This document shows, piece after piece, positions 1-9,026 of a stretch of 64,000 bases of DNA (the stretch's first letter is position 1; every line of letters starts with the position of its first letter). Below the pieces are notes generated by a model, which worked only from the letters and a program-made list of their open reading frames with translations, was not told where the DNA came from and did not search any database. Made by a program: the position numbers and the translations under genes. Source of the DNA: Paenibacillus taichungensis (GTDB lineage Bacteria > Bacillota > Bacilli > Paenibacillales > Paenibacillaceae); contig NZ_JABMCC010000108.1 in the NCBI RefSeq assembly GCF_013359905.1, positions 186,001-250,000 of the forward strand. Reading direction: 5' to 3'.

Positions 1-497
1 ATCCACTTCAAATGACTTAGCGCATTTTCTGTCTCATCCGCTGTGACGACGCCCATTCTCAGTCCTTTGCTGCGACACTGCTCAAGAAAGGCAAGGACGC
101 CTGGGAGGGGCTGAGCAGGGCGCTCCTTATTCATTGCATATTCTGCCTGTAGCAAACATTCCCTCACAATAATTTTCGCTTCCGCCCAGCTTAATCCTGC
201 ACGATAGCCATGCCAAGTTAATACGGCATAAACTTCCTCCATCGTTCCCATGGCAAGGGGCCCTCGCACATCATAACCGTTCATTCGTCCCTGCTCATCA
301 TGGAATGTTCCCCATATATGAGGAATCTCTGCTGCATTGAACTGAAGGCCACGAGCAGCAAGCTCTTCCCGGAAGTTCTCCATCACACGATCGGTCCAGA
401 AGCCCCACATCGCTGTAAAATCAAGCAATGTCCCATCCTTGTCAAATAAAATAGCCTCAATTGGGGTAGAAAGGCTCCCCAGCATTAAATCGGGCAT
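1..497 (-). CDS. HAD-superfamily hydrolase, 3' end outside window
   Basis: This is the N-terminal ~165 residues of a phosphatase of the haloacid dehalogenase superfamily; the C-terminus lies beyond base 1. Motif I is visible as FDKDGT at residues 18-23, with Asp19 the expected nucleophile and Asp21 the general acid, and a VVTAD segment near residue 140 fits motif II. The ATG at 497 follows a good ribosome site (AAGGAGCG). It lies ~90 bp downstream of the sugar-binding lipoprotein on the same strand, so it may be the last gene of the ABC operon and dephosphorylate an imported substrate; that link is inference. The substrate cannot be told from the sequence. Confidence 0.85.
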   Translation of the reverse strand, partial: MPDLMLGSLSTPIEAILFDKDGTLLDFTAMWGFWTDRVMENFREELAARGLQFNAAEIPHIWGTFHDEQGRMNGYDVRGPLAMGTMEEVYAVLTWHGYRAGLSWAEAKIIVRECLLQAEYAMNKERPAQPLPGVLAFLEQCRSKGLRMGVVTADETENALSHLKW

Positions 498-584
498 CGG
501 TTACGCTCCTTGTCTGCTGAATTACTAAGTCAGAAAAGCGGCACATGACTGCACCGCTCCTCCAAGTTAAGCTTGTTTCCCTTG

Positions 585-1964
585 TTATTTCACGCGATCC
601 AATTCTTTTTGAGCCTTTTCTTTGGCTTCCTTCAGCGCTTGTGCCGCTGGAATGTTATTAATCTGCACCTGATCTGCTGCATCCTTAAGTGCGTCATTGA
701 TTTTGCCTCCAGTCGGGTCCTGGAACGGAGCCGAAGCATGGGAAGCCTGCTGCAGTGGAACCTTGATTTGCGGGTTCTCTTCACTGAACGTTTTGAAAGC
801 AGGATCTTCTTGAGCAGATTGACGGACTGCAATGTAACCTGTGTTCATGGACCAAGCTGCTGTATTCGCTGTTTCCGAGAAATACGTCAGCCATTTATAA
901 GCTGCTTGCTGCTGTTCCGGACTTGCTTCGGCCGGGATACCAGCCATGATCGCACTCGCTACAGGTTTGCCTTGGCCTACACCTTCCCAGCCTGGCTGTT
1001 CCATAGCTGCAACGATGCTGAAATCCAGATCTCCCTGGTCACCGCTGGAACCGGTGTATCCAGCTGCTTTATTTTTCATCACATCATCAATGGTTTTGTA
1101 CCAGTACTCCCAGCCTTGGCCGCCAAAATGAATACCCATGGTCTTGTCCTCATTAATCCACTTGCGGAACAGCTCCCACGTCTCTACCCATTCCGGTGAA
1201 TCAATCGTTACGGTCTTGCCGTCATCACTCAGAATTTTCCCGCCTTTACCCAGCACGGCGTCGATCATGTTATCGCTACCCCACATCGGCTCCCAGCCGT
1301 AGAAGGTTGTCTTGCCATTCTCCTGCTTGCTCATCTTCGCTGCCGCTTCAGCAAGTGCCTCCCACGTGGTCAGAGTGGCAGGGTCGATATTATTATCTTT
1401 CAGCGCATCCATACGGTAATACATGATCTGGGTTGTTCCGTACATCGGTAAGAAATATTGCTTGCTGTCTACTTTTCCCTGCTCCAGGAAGGTTTGCACG
1501 TAATCTTCCTTGTTAAAGCTCTGATCGGCAGCGATCAGCTCATCCAGAGGCGCATAGTAGCCTTTGCGCGCCCAGTCGATATTGGAGCTTAGTACAGCGG
1601 CGGGTACTTTTTTCGAGGCAATGGCTGCCTGCAGTTTTTGTTCTGTCTCCGTGTAATCTGCTTGTACAATCCCTTTCACAACAACTTCGTTCTGGGATGC
1701 ATTGAAGGCGTCAATCGTCTTCTTCATGTTATCTCCCAGGTTACCACCCAGACCATACCAGAACTCAATCTCGACCGGACTACTTGATGCAGAATCAGCT
1801 CCATTCGCAGCAGCTGCATCTGAACCCGTGCCCGTGCCGCTATCAGCAGAGGAACCACAGGCGGTGATCAGGGCAAAACTCGCAGCCAGTACCAGCGACA
1901 TACCCCCTCTCCACCTGAGCTTTAATTTGTTCCGCCATTTCATACTCGCTTGACCCAATTTCAT
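585..1964 (-). CDS. ABC transporter substrate-binding lipoprotein (UgpB-like)
   Basis: Extracellular solute-binding protein of carbohydrate family 1, 459 aa, anchored to the outer face of the membrane. A basic N-terminus and hydrophobic stretch end in the lipobox LITAC, with the lipidated Cys at residue 36. A Ser/Ala/Gly-rich linker follows, then the binding domain starting EIEFWYGLGG, a pattern close to UgpB-type proteins. The ribosome site TAGGAGGAAT sits just before the ATG. It is the third gene of the operon after two permeases and no ATPase is present, so it probably uses a shared MsmX-type ATPase (known for this class). A sugar or glycerol-3-phosphate ligand is likely but unproven. Confidence 0.9.
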   Translation of the reverse strand: MKLGQASMKWRNKLKLRWRGGMSLVLAASFALITACGSSADSGTGTGSDAAAANGADSASSSPVEIEFWYGLGGNLGDNMKKTIDAFNASQNEVVVKGIVQADYTETEQKLQAAIASKKVPAAVLSSNIDWARKGYYAPLDELIAADQSFNKEDYVQTFLEQGKVDSKQYFLPMYGTTQIMYYRMDALKDNNIDPATLTTWEALAEAAAKMSKQENGKTTFYGWEPMWGSDNMIDAVLGKGGKILSDDGKTVTIDSPEWVETWELFRKWINEDKTMGIHFGGQGWEYWYKTIDDVMKNKAAGYTGSSGDQGDLDFSIVAAMEQPGWEGVGQGKPVASAIMAGIPAEASPEQQQAAYKWLTYFSETANTAAWSMNTGYIAVRQSAQEDPAFKTFSEENPQIKVPLQQASHASAPFQDPTGGKINDALKDAADQVQINNIPAAQALKEAKEKAQKELDRVK

Positions 1965-1998
1965 TTTGATTCCTCCTATATAAAGTATGTTGTGAAAA

Positions 1999-2913
1999 TT
2001 AGTTCTTGTTCACGCCGGCAGTAATATTCACACTCTGCATGATCGTTTTCTGGGTAAACAGGAAAAGGATAAGCAGCGGTGCGATGGTAAAAGCACTGGC
2101 AGCCATGATCTGCGGCCATGCCAGACCGTAGGCTCCACCTTCCACGAAAAAGCTGCGCAGACCTGCGGATACCAATTGCAGATTCGGGTCTTTGGTAATG
2201 AGCATCGGCCAGAAATAGTTGTTGTACTGGTCAATGAATGTAATCAACACCATCACGGCAAATGACGAACGAACCAGCGGCGTCATAATGGTCCACAGAA
2301 TGCGGAAGTGCGACGCTCCATCCAACTGGCCGGCTTCCACCAACTCGTGGGATACCTGCATGAACGCCTGACGGATCAGGAAGATAGAGAACACACTGAC
2401 ACAGTTGGACACAATCAGTCCGGTGTAGGAATCCAGTAATTTAAGTTCGCTGAGCACCAAATAACTGGGCAAATAAACGGCGGTACTCGGAATCATGTAG
2501 CCTACCAGAATCAGTCCGGTGAGTACCCCTTTTATACGAAATCGCATATGGGTGAGTGCATAGGCCATCATGCTGGAGTTAATGACCTGGATCAGACAGA
2601 TCGCAGCCGCTACCCCTGTACTATTCAGAATGTAACGGGCAAACGGAGCAGCTTGCCACGCATCCACATAATTGTTCCAACGGAACGTTTCGGGCCAGAA
2701 GGTTGGCGGGAACTGCCAGATCTCGTCATTCGTTTTGAAACCGCTAATGACCATCCAGTAGAACGGAAATGCCATCGTCAGACTCACCAGAGCAAGCAGC
2801 AGATAGCGAAGTGCAGTAGCAAATCCTTTTCCTGCACGAGGGACCTTCCGTTTCTGCACTTCTTCACGACTATTATCTTTTCTTGTTTGGTTGGTTAAAG
2901 TGGTCATGTTCAT
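1999..2913 (-). CDS. carbohydrate ABC transporter permease (MalG/UgpE type)
   Basis: Inner-membrane permease subunit, 304 aa, with about six hydrophobic segments after a basic N-terminal tail. The cytoplasmic EAA loop that docks the ATPase is seen as EAGQLDGASHFRILWTI..P. Its ATG overlaps the stop of the upstream permease by one base (TAATG), indicating translational coupling. It ends 34 bp before the binding-protein gene. Together with its neighbours it forms a UgpAEB-like importer. Confidence 0.92.
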   Translation of the reverse strand: MNMTTLTNQTRKDNSREEVQKRKVPRAGKGFATALRYLLLALVSLTMAFPFYWMVISGFKTNDEIWQFPPTFWPETFRWNNYVDAWQAAPFARYILNSTGVAAAICLIQVINSSMMAYALTHMRFRIKGVLTGLILVGYMIPSTAVYLPSYLVLSELKLLDSYTGLIVSNCVSVFSIFLIRQAFMQVSHELVEAGQLDGASHFRILWTIMTPLVRSSFAVMVLITFIDQYNNYFWPMLITKDPNLQLVSAGLRSFFVEGGAYGLAWPQIMAASAFTIAPLLILFLFTQKTIMQSVNITAGVNKN

Positions 2914-3788
2914 TAGTAATGCACCAGGCGTCGGCCGAGCAGGAAGGATACTCCCGACAGCAGAACGCAGATCAGAATAATAACGACGGCGATGGAAGAA
3001 GCCTCGCCCACATTGAAGGACTCAAATGCAGATTGATAATACATATAAAGCAGTGTTCTTGTTGATCCCGCCGGTCCCCCTTGCGTCATCACGTTAATCT
3101 GGTCATAAGCCTGAAGCGACTGGATCGTCAGGATGATGGACAGGAAGAACGTGGTGGGTGAAATCAACGGCAGTGTAATGCTTCGGAACTTGTCCCAACT
3201 GCCTGCCCCATCAATCGATGCCGCTTCAAGTAAATCGGATGGCAGATTACGCAATGCAACCAGGTAAAATACCATGGACCAGCCAATCGACTTCCACAGC
3301 GTGACGATGAGCACAGCTACCAGTGCCCAGTTCTGATCTTTCAGCCAGCCGATCGGGGATATGCCGACCCATCCAAGCAACAGGTTGGCCAGCCCCACTT
3401 CAGGTTCGAAAATCCAGGACCACGCAATGGAGACTGCGACAGTCGGAGTCACCCAAGGGGAGAATAGCAGGGTCCGGAACAGGCCGGAGGACTTCATCTT
3501 GCTGTTCATGAGCATGGCCAGCGCCAATCCACCCACAATCGTAGGCACTACACTTCCAAGACCGAACAACAGCGTAACTTTTAATGAACGGTAAAATTCA
3601 GAATTGGTTAGCAGATAGCTGTAGTTATCCAAACCGACGAATAATTTGTCAGGACTCATGAAGTCCCAATCCGTAAAACTCAGATATACAATGTATCCCA
3701 AAGGCCCCAGCCAGAAAATGAGTAATGGGATAAGGGCAGGAAGGGTGAAGAGAACCGCTTCTGTCTCCCTCCATAATTTCACACGCAA
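2913..3788 (-). CDS. carbohydrate ABC transporter permease (MalF/UgpA type)
   Basis: First gene of the sugar importer operon; a membrane permease of ~291 aa with six predicted helices and the EAA loop EAASIDGAGSWDKFRSITLP. I choose the TTG at 3788 because TTAGGAG lies 8 nt before it; the upstream GTG at 3797 abuts the ribosome site and is too close. It shares a one-base overlap with the next permease. The divergent regulator at 3989 starts ~200 bp away and may control this promoter. Confidence 0.88.
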   Translation of the reverse strand: MRVKLWRETEAVLFTLPALIPLLIFWLGPLGYIVYLSFTDWDFMSPDKLFVGLDNYSYLLTNSEFYRSLKVTLLFGLGSVVPTIVGGLALAMLMNSKMKSSGLFRTLLFSPWVTPTVAVSIAWSWIFEPEVGLANLLLGWVGISPIGWLKDQNWALVAVLIVTLWKSIGWSMVFYLVALRNLPSDLLEAASIDGAGSWDKFRSITLPLISPTTFFLSIILTIQSLQAYDQINVMTQGGPAGSTRTLLYMYYQSAFESFNVGEASSIAVVIILICVLLSGVSFLLGRRLVHY

Positions 3789-3880
3789 TTTGCACACTCC
3801 TAATCGTCCAAATTTTATTTAATTTCTCTAAAAATCATGCCTTCAAACTCCCTTTAATCTCTTCTGTACAAAAATGATTG

Positions 3881-3886
3881 TATAAT
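3881..3886 (+). promoter_or_regulatory. -10 hexamer candidate for the GbsR/MarR-like gene
   Basis: A perfect TATAAT lies about 100 bp before the GTG start of the regulator. No convincing -35 hexamer sits 16-18 bp upstream, so the promoter may need an activator or be weak. The rest of the 200-bp divergent region is AT-rich without a clear palindrome. Confidence 0.35.
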
Positions 3887-3988
3887 ACATTTGAAAAAAC
3901 TAATTCCGGGTTATGTTAAAATAACGCGAGGTCATGTAAAATATGAAAAGGAAACAGGGAGTCCCATCCATATACTAGAGGTGAGATT

Positions 3989-4555
3989 GTGGGAAAAGAA
4001 GCTGCCGAGGACCAGAACCATTCCTCGTTGTCCTATCGGCCCGAGCTGAGGGAGAAAGTCATTGACGCCATTGCCAATACCATGGATCTGTATGGAGTCA
4101 ATCATTCATTTGGTCAACTGTATGGCATTATGTATTTTGAAGATCGCCCGATGACGCTGGAAGAGATGAAAACGTCCATGAACATGAGCAAAAGTAATAT
4201 GAGTTATGCTGTACGTTCGCTTACCGAATCTCAGATGATCTATAAATTGGAGGAAAAGCGGGAACGTCAGGATCAGTATCTGGCCGAAACCAACTTTTTC
4301 CGTACGTTTCAGAACTTCTTCGGGGCCAAGCTTCAACGGGAAATCGACGTGATGCAGGAAAGCCTTCGGGAGGTCATTCCGCAGTTATCGGAGATTATTC
4401 TCGCCAGAACAACTCCGCCGGAGGAACGGGAAGACGCTTTGCGGGATTTGCATAAACTTCAGCATGCCGAGCAGTATTATGATTGGTTGCAGGGATTTGT
4501 AGACCAACTGCGGGATGGTGTTTTTTACAAAGACGCTCCACATGAAAGTGATTAA
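3989..4555 (+). CDS. GbsR/MarR-family transcriptional regulator
   Basis: 188-aa winged-helix DNA-binding protein. The recognition region is around residues 55-85 (MTLEEMKTSMNMSKSNMSYA, then VRSLTESQMI), followed by a charged wing and a helical C-terminal dimerisation part. The arrangement and length match the GbsR/OpuAR group of MarR-related regulators, which in Bacillus control choline or betaine uptake. The start is GTG at 3989, preceded by AGAGGTGAG. It is divergent from the ABC operon, so that operon is its likely target (inference). A terminator pair follows directly. Confidence 0.85.
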   Translation: MGKEAAEDQNHSSLSYRPELREKVIDAIANTMDLYGVNHSFGQLYGIMYFEDRPMTLEEMKTSMNMSKSNMSYAVRSLTESQMIYKLEEKRERQDQYLAETNFFRTFQNFFGAKLQREIDVMQESLREVIPQLSEIILARTTPPEEREDALRDLHKLQHAEQYYDWLQGFVDQLRDGVFYKDAPHESD

Positions 4556-4580
4556 TAAAGTGTATACACCTTATAAAAAA

Positions 4581-4620
4581 AGCCAACTCGGCGAGCAACG
4601 ATGTGCTTGCTGAGCTGGCT
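4581..4620. terminator. bidirectional terminator
   Basis: Inverted repeat AGCCAACTCGGCGAGCA against its near-complement, with an A-run upstream and a T-rich tail downstream. It ends the regulator gene. Confidence 0.8.
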
Positions 4621-4630
4621 TTAAATAATT

Positions 4631-4675
4631 AAAAGGGGAGCCCCGCCATGTTTTCATGGTTGGGGCTCCCCTTTT
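4631..4675. terminator. strong bidirectional terminator
   Basis: AAAAGGGGAGCCCC pairs with GGGGCTCCCCTTTT around a CCATG/CATGG inner stem. It lies between convergent genes and can terminate both the regulator (plus) and the SLH gene (minus). Confidence 0.9.
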
Positions 4676-4693
4676 GTTATAGATATGGTTATC

Positions 4694-7600
4694 TTATTTC
4701 TGCGCCGCAGCCTCAATGTCTGCATAAGCCCAGTGTGTTGCTGGTACGTCTGTAAAAGTTGGCGTAGTTACGCCTGTTGCCGGCGTACGTTTGAACAGTA
4801 CATTTAGTACTTTCACTGCTTCAGCGCGGGTCAGTTTACTGTCCGGTTTAAATGTACCATCGTTATATCCGGTCATCAGGCCAGCAGATAGTACGTAAGC
4901 AATCGCATCGGAAGCCCAAAGGTCGGCGGACACATCTGTAAATCCAGCACCATCTGTTGCTTGTGTTGTGCTGCTTGATGCATCTGCGCTTTGTTGCTGT
5001 ATCCAGCGGTATGCAATGGTCGCCATTTGTGCACGGGTAATTGAACCCTCTGGCACAAATTGAGTAGCGTTCATACCGTTCATGATGCCTGCGGATTGCG
5101 CTTTTTCAATATCGCTTGCTGCCCAATGAGTTGCAGATACATCGTCGTAGTTTACAACGTTCGCAGATGCAGTTCCCGCATCATCAGACAGATTACGAGC
5201 CAGCATCGCTGCCATTTGCGCACGGGTTACGAATGCATCCGGGCGGAAATCAGCACCAAATCCGTTGATATACGGGTTGTGCGAACCTTGGGAAGCTTTC
5301 AGCCCATCCACCACAACGAGCGTGAACGTGCTGAATTTGTTAACTGTAAACTCGATGCCTTCACTGGAATCGCTGAGTTTCACCAGTTTGCCTTGAATCA
5401 ACTCTTTCGTACCGTCACTGTGTTCGATGTACACAGCCAGGTTGTCCAAAGCTTGCTGGCGGGCAGCAGGATCAGTTGGCAGACTGTCGCGCAGCGGCAA
5501 TGTCAGTGTTACTTCATGGCTTTGCATATTGGTTTCGATTTCAACTGGACGAGCCAGTACTTTCACGTTTGAATTTGGAGTAATCTGTTGAATCAATCGC
5601 TCCTTCTTCGCACGTTCTTCCACTTCTTTACGCTCGAATTCCTTTTTCAACGGAACGACGCGGAAGTATAGATCCTGGTCGAATCCGGCAATCGACTTCG
5701 TTGGAACCGAGATAATAGCGTTCTCTGTGGAAATCTCAAGGTTAAGCCCACCATCATTCAGCTGTTTCACCGCTGCTTTTGGCAGTTCGATGCGTGTCTC
5801 AGATACAGCATCTTTGGCGTCAGGGATGACAATGCGTGCAGTGTTCATGTTTAATTGCTTCGCTTTTTCCACTGATTCCTTGGCAATCGCCTCAGACATT
5901 TTCACAAGGTCCTTGATCGTGCCGTCGACTTCGGTTGTACGTGTAATTGGCGTTTTGGTCAAATTGGTGCCATTCGCTCCGTTCACGTCCACAACGATTT
6001 GTTCCTGCTTCGTCGTCGGTGTAGTCGTTACAGGTGTAGTCGCTGACGATCCTCCACCTGTGTTTCCACCCGGGTTAGGGTTAGGTGTTGAACCATTTCC
6101 GTTATTGCTATCGCCATTTGCCGTGAAGACAATCTTCACCGCGCGTCCTGGTAATAAGTCACTGATGGCTTTGTAACGAACCCATACCGTTTTGTCACCG
6201 CTAAAATCAAATTTCTGAATGGAAGCAACATCAATCCAGGTCTGTTTACCATTGAGGGAGATCTCCATCGTGTCATCCAAGCCAGTTATGGTGTTGTTGA
6301 TATCATTTCCCGTTACATTAGGGGCCGTGAAAAATTGGTTGATTACATATTGTAAATTCCCAACATCCTCGTATCTGTCTTGTTCATTAAGCACCCATTC
6401 GGCCAGTTCTTTCTTGCCTTCCGGGCTAAGATCAGCTCTCTTGGATAAATCAAGGGCACCTGTACGTCTAAATTTATAGTTATCGAAGAATGCTTCCCCT
6501 GCAATCCATTCGTTCATGGCATGATCAAGCCATTCATCCATTAGCGGAATAGAAGTAGCATTCTCAAAGGATTCCAAAGGCATAGAAAAGAGACTCAGTA
6601 CAATCTCCGGATTAACAATATTCCCTTTAAATTCTCCTTCCAACCTTTCAAAAGCCACCTGATGCAGGTATTTATAAGCAAAAACACCTTTATCTACTTG
6701 GCTACGGTCCAGATGTTGTTGCCCCAGGCTGCGCAGCACATATGTTTGTTGGTCATTAAAATATTTCGTTCCATCCATCAGCTGCTGTGCAAATAAATCC
6801 AGTTTGTTCTGGATAAGATCGAGTTCCTTCTGCCCCCAAATGGATTGCGCCAAAACTCCCAGATCAACCATATATTGAACCTGATCTTTATTCTTATAAT
6901 CATTTTTCACATAATCGATCAGGAATTTAGCAATGAATTTCTTAACTTGCAAAGATTCATAGTATCCATTAGGAAAATTAATTTTCAGATCAGGATTTTC
7001 CATGGCCAAAATCATATCATTAATATTATCGCTGTTGCTCTTTGCAGCATTTACAGCGGCCAACGCATCAACTTCATTACCAGGGAAAAATTGATCAAAT
7101 GCAGTCTGAATGGCTTCAAAACTTGCATATCCACCAATCGGTCTTTCAGTAAGCATATGATCAGCCAACTGCTCCTTCTGTTCTGGCGTCAGGTTATCCA
7201 TCTTGCCTGTGTCCAAAGCGAAGCTCGTTATCGGACTTTCGATATACTCGCTGTTGTAAGCCTTCGTATCCTCATAAATGTTTTGGAATTTATCCAATGA
7301 CGTTAACATTTGCTCAGTCGTGTTTGCACGGTTAATGAAAGGTGTTTTTTCCACAGCTGTGTCTATATATTTCAAAACACGTGAAATGGATGATTTTCTT
7401 TTCAGTCTCAATTCATATACATAAGCAGTTGTGTGTTTATCTACCTCGGAGGCAGTGCTATATGCAGCAATGAGTGGATAGAAATTATCTTCAGCACTCG
7501 GATAATCAAAATGATTTATTCTTTCTGCTTGCTTACTATACAGGTCATTAAGTGCAACTAGTGCATTCGGTCCATCGATTTGGCGAGTCACTTCAAGGGC

Positions 7601-8731
7601 TTTCTGAGCCAATTGCGCCAAATATTGAACTTGCTCCCTGTTCTCATAACCGTCATTGGTTGGCGGATCTATGCCCAATAAATATACTGCGATGTCCTCC
7701 TGATCTTGAACAGGTAAAGACTTGAAATCAAGTTCACTTATGAATTGTTCATTGCTCAGTATTGTAATCATGTCCTGGATAAAGTCATCGGTATTGCCCC
7801 GGTCTGCATTCTTTTTAATTTCGTTATACTGTTCCAACAAAGAATCACCTTCAGGCTCGAAGAACGCATCAAAGGCTGCCTGAACTTCCGATACCGTTTC
7901 ATAACCGTTCTGCGGCTTGTGATCAATCATCCATTGAGCCAATTCGGATCTCCTGAATTCATTCTCAATTGTAGACATTTTCTCCATATCCACTGGGAAA
8001 GTGTAAAAGTTAAGTTCATGATGTGCCTGAGCAAAACTCACACTCATAAAGTGGCTCCAATACATTCCATTTAGCACGGCATCCATCTCTGAAACAGTGC
8101 TTGCAGCATTAATTGAAAGGTATTCTGATAGCTTAATTATCATAGCTTGAAGTTGTCCATTATAGTCAATCGGCGTTTTATATTCACCTAAAACAGGTTC
8201 GAACATCACGATATTTGTATACATCACCTTATCGGCGCCTCTTAACATGTTGTAGGCAGCACTTGCCTCAACCATTGGTTCTGCTTGGTCAGAAGGGAGA
8301 AAACCACCAGCATGGCTATACAAACCATATATCTCATTTACAATATACTGTACAGTATCTGGACTAGTTTCTTTAGGCAGCTTGACCAAGTTATATAATA
8401 GTGCAAAAACATACTCTACTTGGCTTTGATTCTCATACTCTATCTCACGTGGCAGCAAAAGAATCATTCCTCGTACCAGTTCATTCTTTTGCTCTTGAGT
8501 CAGCAGGTTATAGGTAGTCATTATATCGGTAATATCTATTAAACTTCCGCTTGTCAGGATACTTTGGACACTTGAAATTGCTCCTTCAATATCCTCATAT
8601 GAATTCCTTATTTCATTAAGCTGCTCCAATGCGGTAGGAGCTGGACCCGCACTTGCAACCCCTCCCACACTAACTACCTGTAATACCAAAACTACAGCTA
8701 ATAAACAACTTATAAGCTTCTTGTAATACAT
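4694..8731 (-). CDS. very large secreted SLH-domain cell-surface protein with triplicated N-terminal unit
   Basis: About 1345 aa, exported and attached to the cell wall through C-terminal S-layer-homology repeats. I place the start at ATG 8731 because AAGGAGG lies 10 nt before it; an upstream in-frame ATG at 8755 would put this site inside the gene. A signal peptide covers residues 1-~28 (ends GVASA). Residues ~40-808 hold three units of ~255 residues sharing two motifs: YENxxQVQY (Y99, Y362, Y612) and a GYxxxxxxQxAFDxFF-like motif (Y277, Y535, Y787). A Gly/Pro/Thr linker follows at ~873-910, then a beta-rich region, and from ~1140 a partial, two full and one partial SLH repeat; the protein stops inside the fourth. 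Ligand unknown. Confidence 0.9.
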   Translation of the reverse strand: MYYKKLISCLLAVVLVLQVVSVGGVASAGPAPTALEQLNEIRNSYEDIEGAISSVQSILTSGSLIDITDIMTTYNLLTQEQKNELVRGMILLLPREIEYENQSQVEYVFALLYNLVKLPKETSPDTVQYIVNEIYGLYSHAGGFLPSDQAEPMVEASAAYNMLRGADKVMYTNIVMFEPVLGEYKTPIDYNGQLQAMIIKLSEYLSINAASTVSEMDAVLNGMYWSHFMSVSFAQAHHELNFYTFPVDMEKMSTIENEFRRSELAQWMIDHKPQNGYETVSEVQAAFDAFFEPEGDSLLEQYNEIKKNADRGNTDDFIQDMITILSNEQFISELDFKSLPVQDQEDIAVYLLGIDPPTNDGYENREQVQYLAQLAQKALEVTRQIDGPNALVALNDLYSKQAERINHFDYPSAEDNFYPLIAAYSTASEVDKHTTAYVYELRLKRKSSISRVLKYIDTAVEKTPFINRANTTEQMLTSLDKFQNIYEDTKAYNSEYIESPITSFALDTGKMDNLTPEQKEQLADHMLTERPIGGYASFEAIQTAFDQFFPGNEVDALAAVNAAKSNSDNINDMILAMENPDLKINFPNGYYESLQVKKFIAKFLIDYVKNDYKNKDQVQYMVDLGVLAQSIWGQKELDLIQNKLDLFAQQLMDGTKYFNDQQTYVLRSLGQQHLDRSQVDKGVFAYKYLHQVAFERLEGEFKGNIVNPEIVLSLFSMPLESFENATSIPLMDEWLDHAMNEWIAGEAFFDNYKFRRTGALDLSKRADLSPEGKKELAEWVLNEQDRYEDVGNLQYVINQFFTAPNVTGNDINNTITGLDDTMEISLNGKQTWIDVASIQKFDFSGDKTVWVRYKAISDLLPGRAVKIVFTANGDSNNGNGSTPNPNPGGNTGGGSSATTPVTTTPTTKQEQIVVDVNGANGTNLTKTPITRTTEVDGTIKDLVKMSEAIAKESVEKAKQLNMNTARIVIPDAKDAVSETRIELPKAAVKQLNDGGLNLEISTENAIISVPTKSIAGFDQDLYFRVVPLKKEFERKEVEERAKKERLIQQITPNSNVKVLARPVEIETNMQSHEVTLTLPLRDSLPTDPAARQQALDNLAVYIEHSDGTKELIQGKLVKLSDSSEGIEFTVNKFSTFTLVVVDGLKASQGSHNPYINGFGADFRPDAFVTRAQMAAMLARNLSDDAGTASANVVNYDDVSATHWAASDIEKAQSAGIMNGMNATQFVPEGSITRAQMATIAYRWIQQQSADASSSTTQATDGAGFTDVSADLWASDAIAYVLSAGLMTGYNDGTFKPDSKLTRAEAVKVLNVLFKRTPATGVTTPTFTDVPATHWAYADIEAAAQK

Positions 8732-8852
8732 AAAACGTTGTCCTCCTTGTCTCATGTTTTTTAGGCATCATGTCTAATTGCCTATCAATCTAGGTCTAGT
8801 GTAGTACGCAACTCTGAACGGATTCTGAACATTCACTCCAATAAACGGAAAA

Positions 8853-8887
8853 AAATCCGGCCTGTAGGTGAAAAACAGGCCGGATTT
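8853..8887 (-). terminator. terminator of the SDR gene
   Basis: AAATCCGGCCTGT pairs with ACAGGCCGGATTT; on the minus strand it is followed by a T-run. It separates the SDR gene (9027-9770) from the SLH gene. The rest of 8732-9026 shows no gene. Confidence 0.85.
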
Positions 8888-9026
8888 CAAATATTTTTCG
8901 TCATTATTCATCATTTTTACTTCTGTATTTAATTATAGAGTCCTATATTCCATAAAATTCAAGATTCTTGTCACGTCGTCCCTGTACTCATCCCACCGCT
9001 CCTAGCACAACAAACAAGTAGACGCA

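Noticed and set aside
5060..8074. Several plus-strand ORFs of 60-170 codons inside the SLH gene
   Set aside because: They are antisense to a clearly coding frame with signal peptide, repeats and SLH domains, and lack ribosome sites or recognisable motifs.
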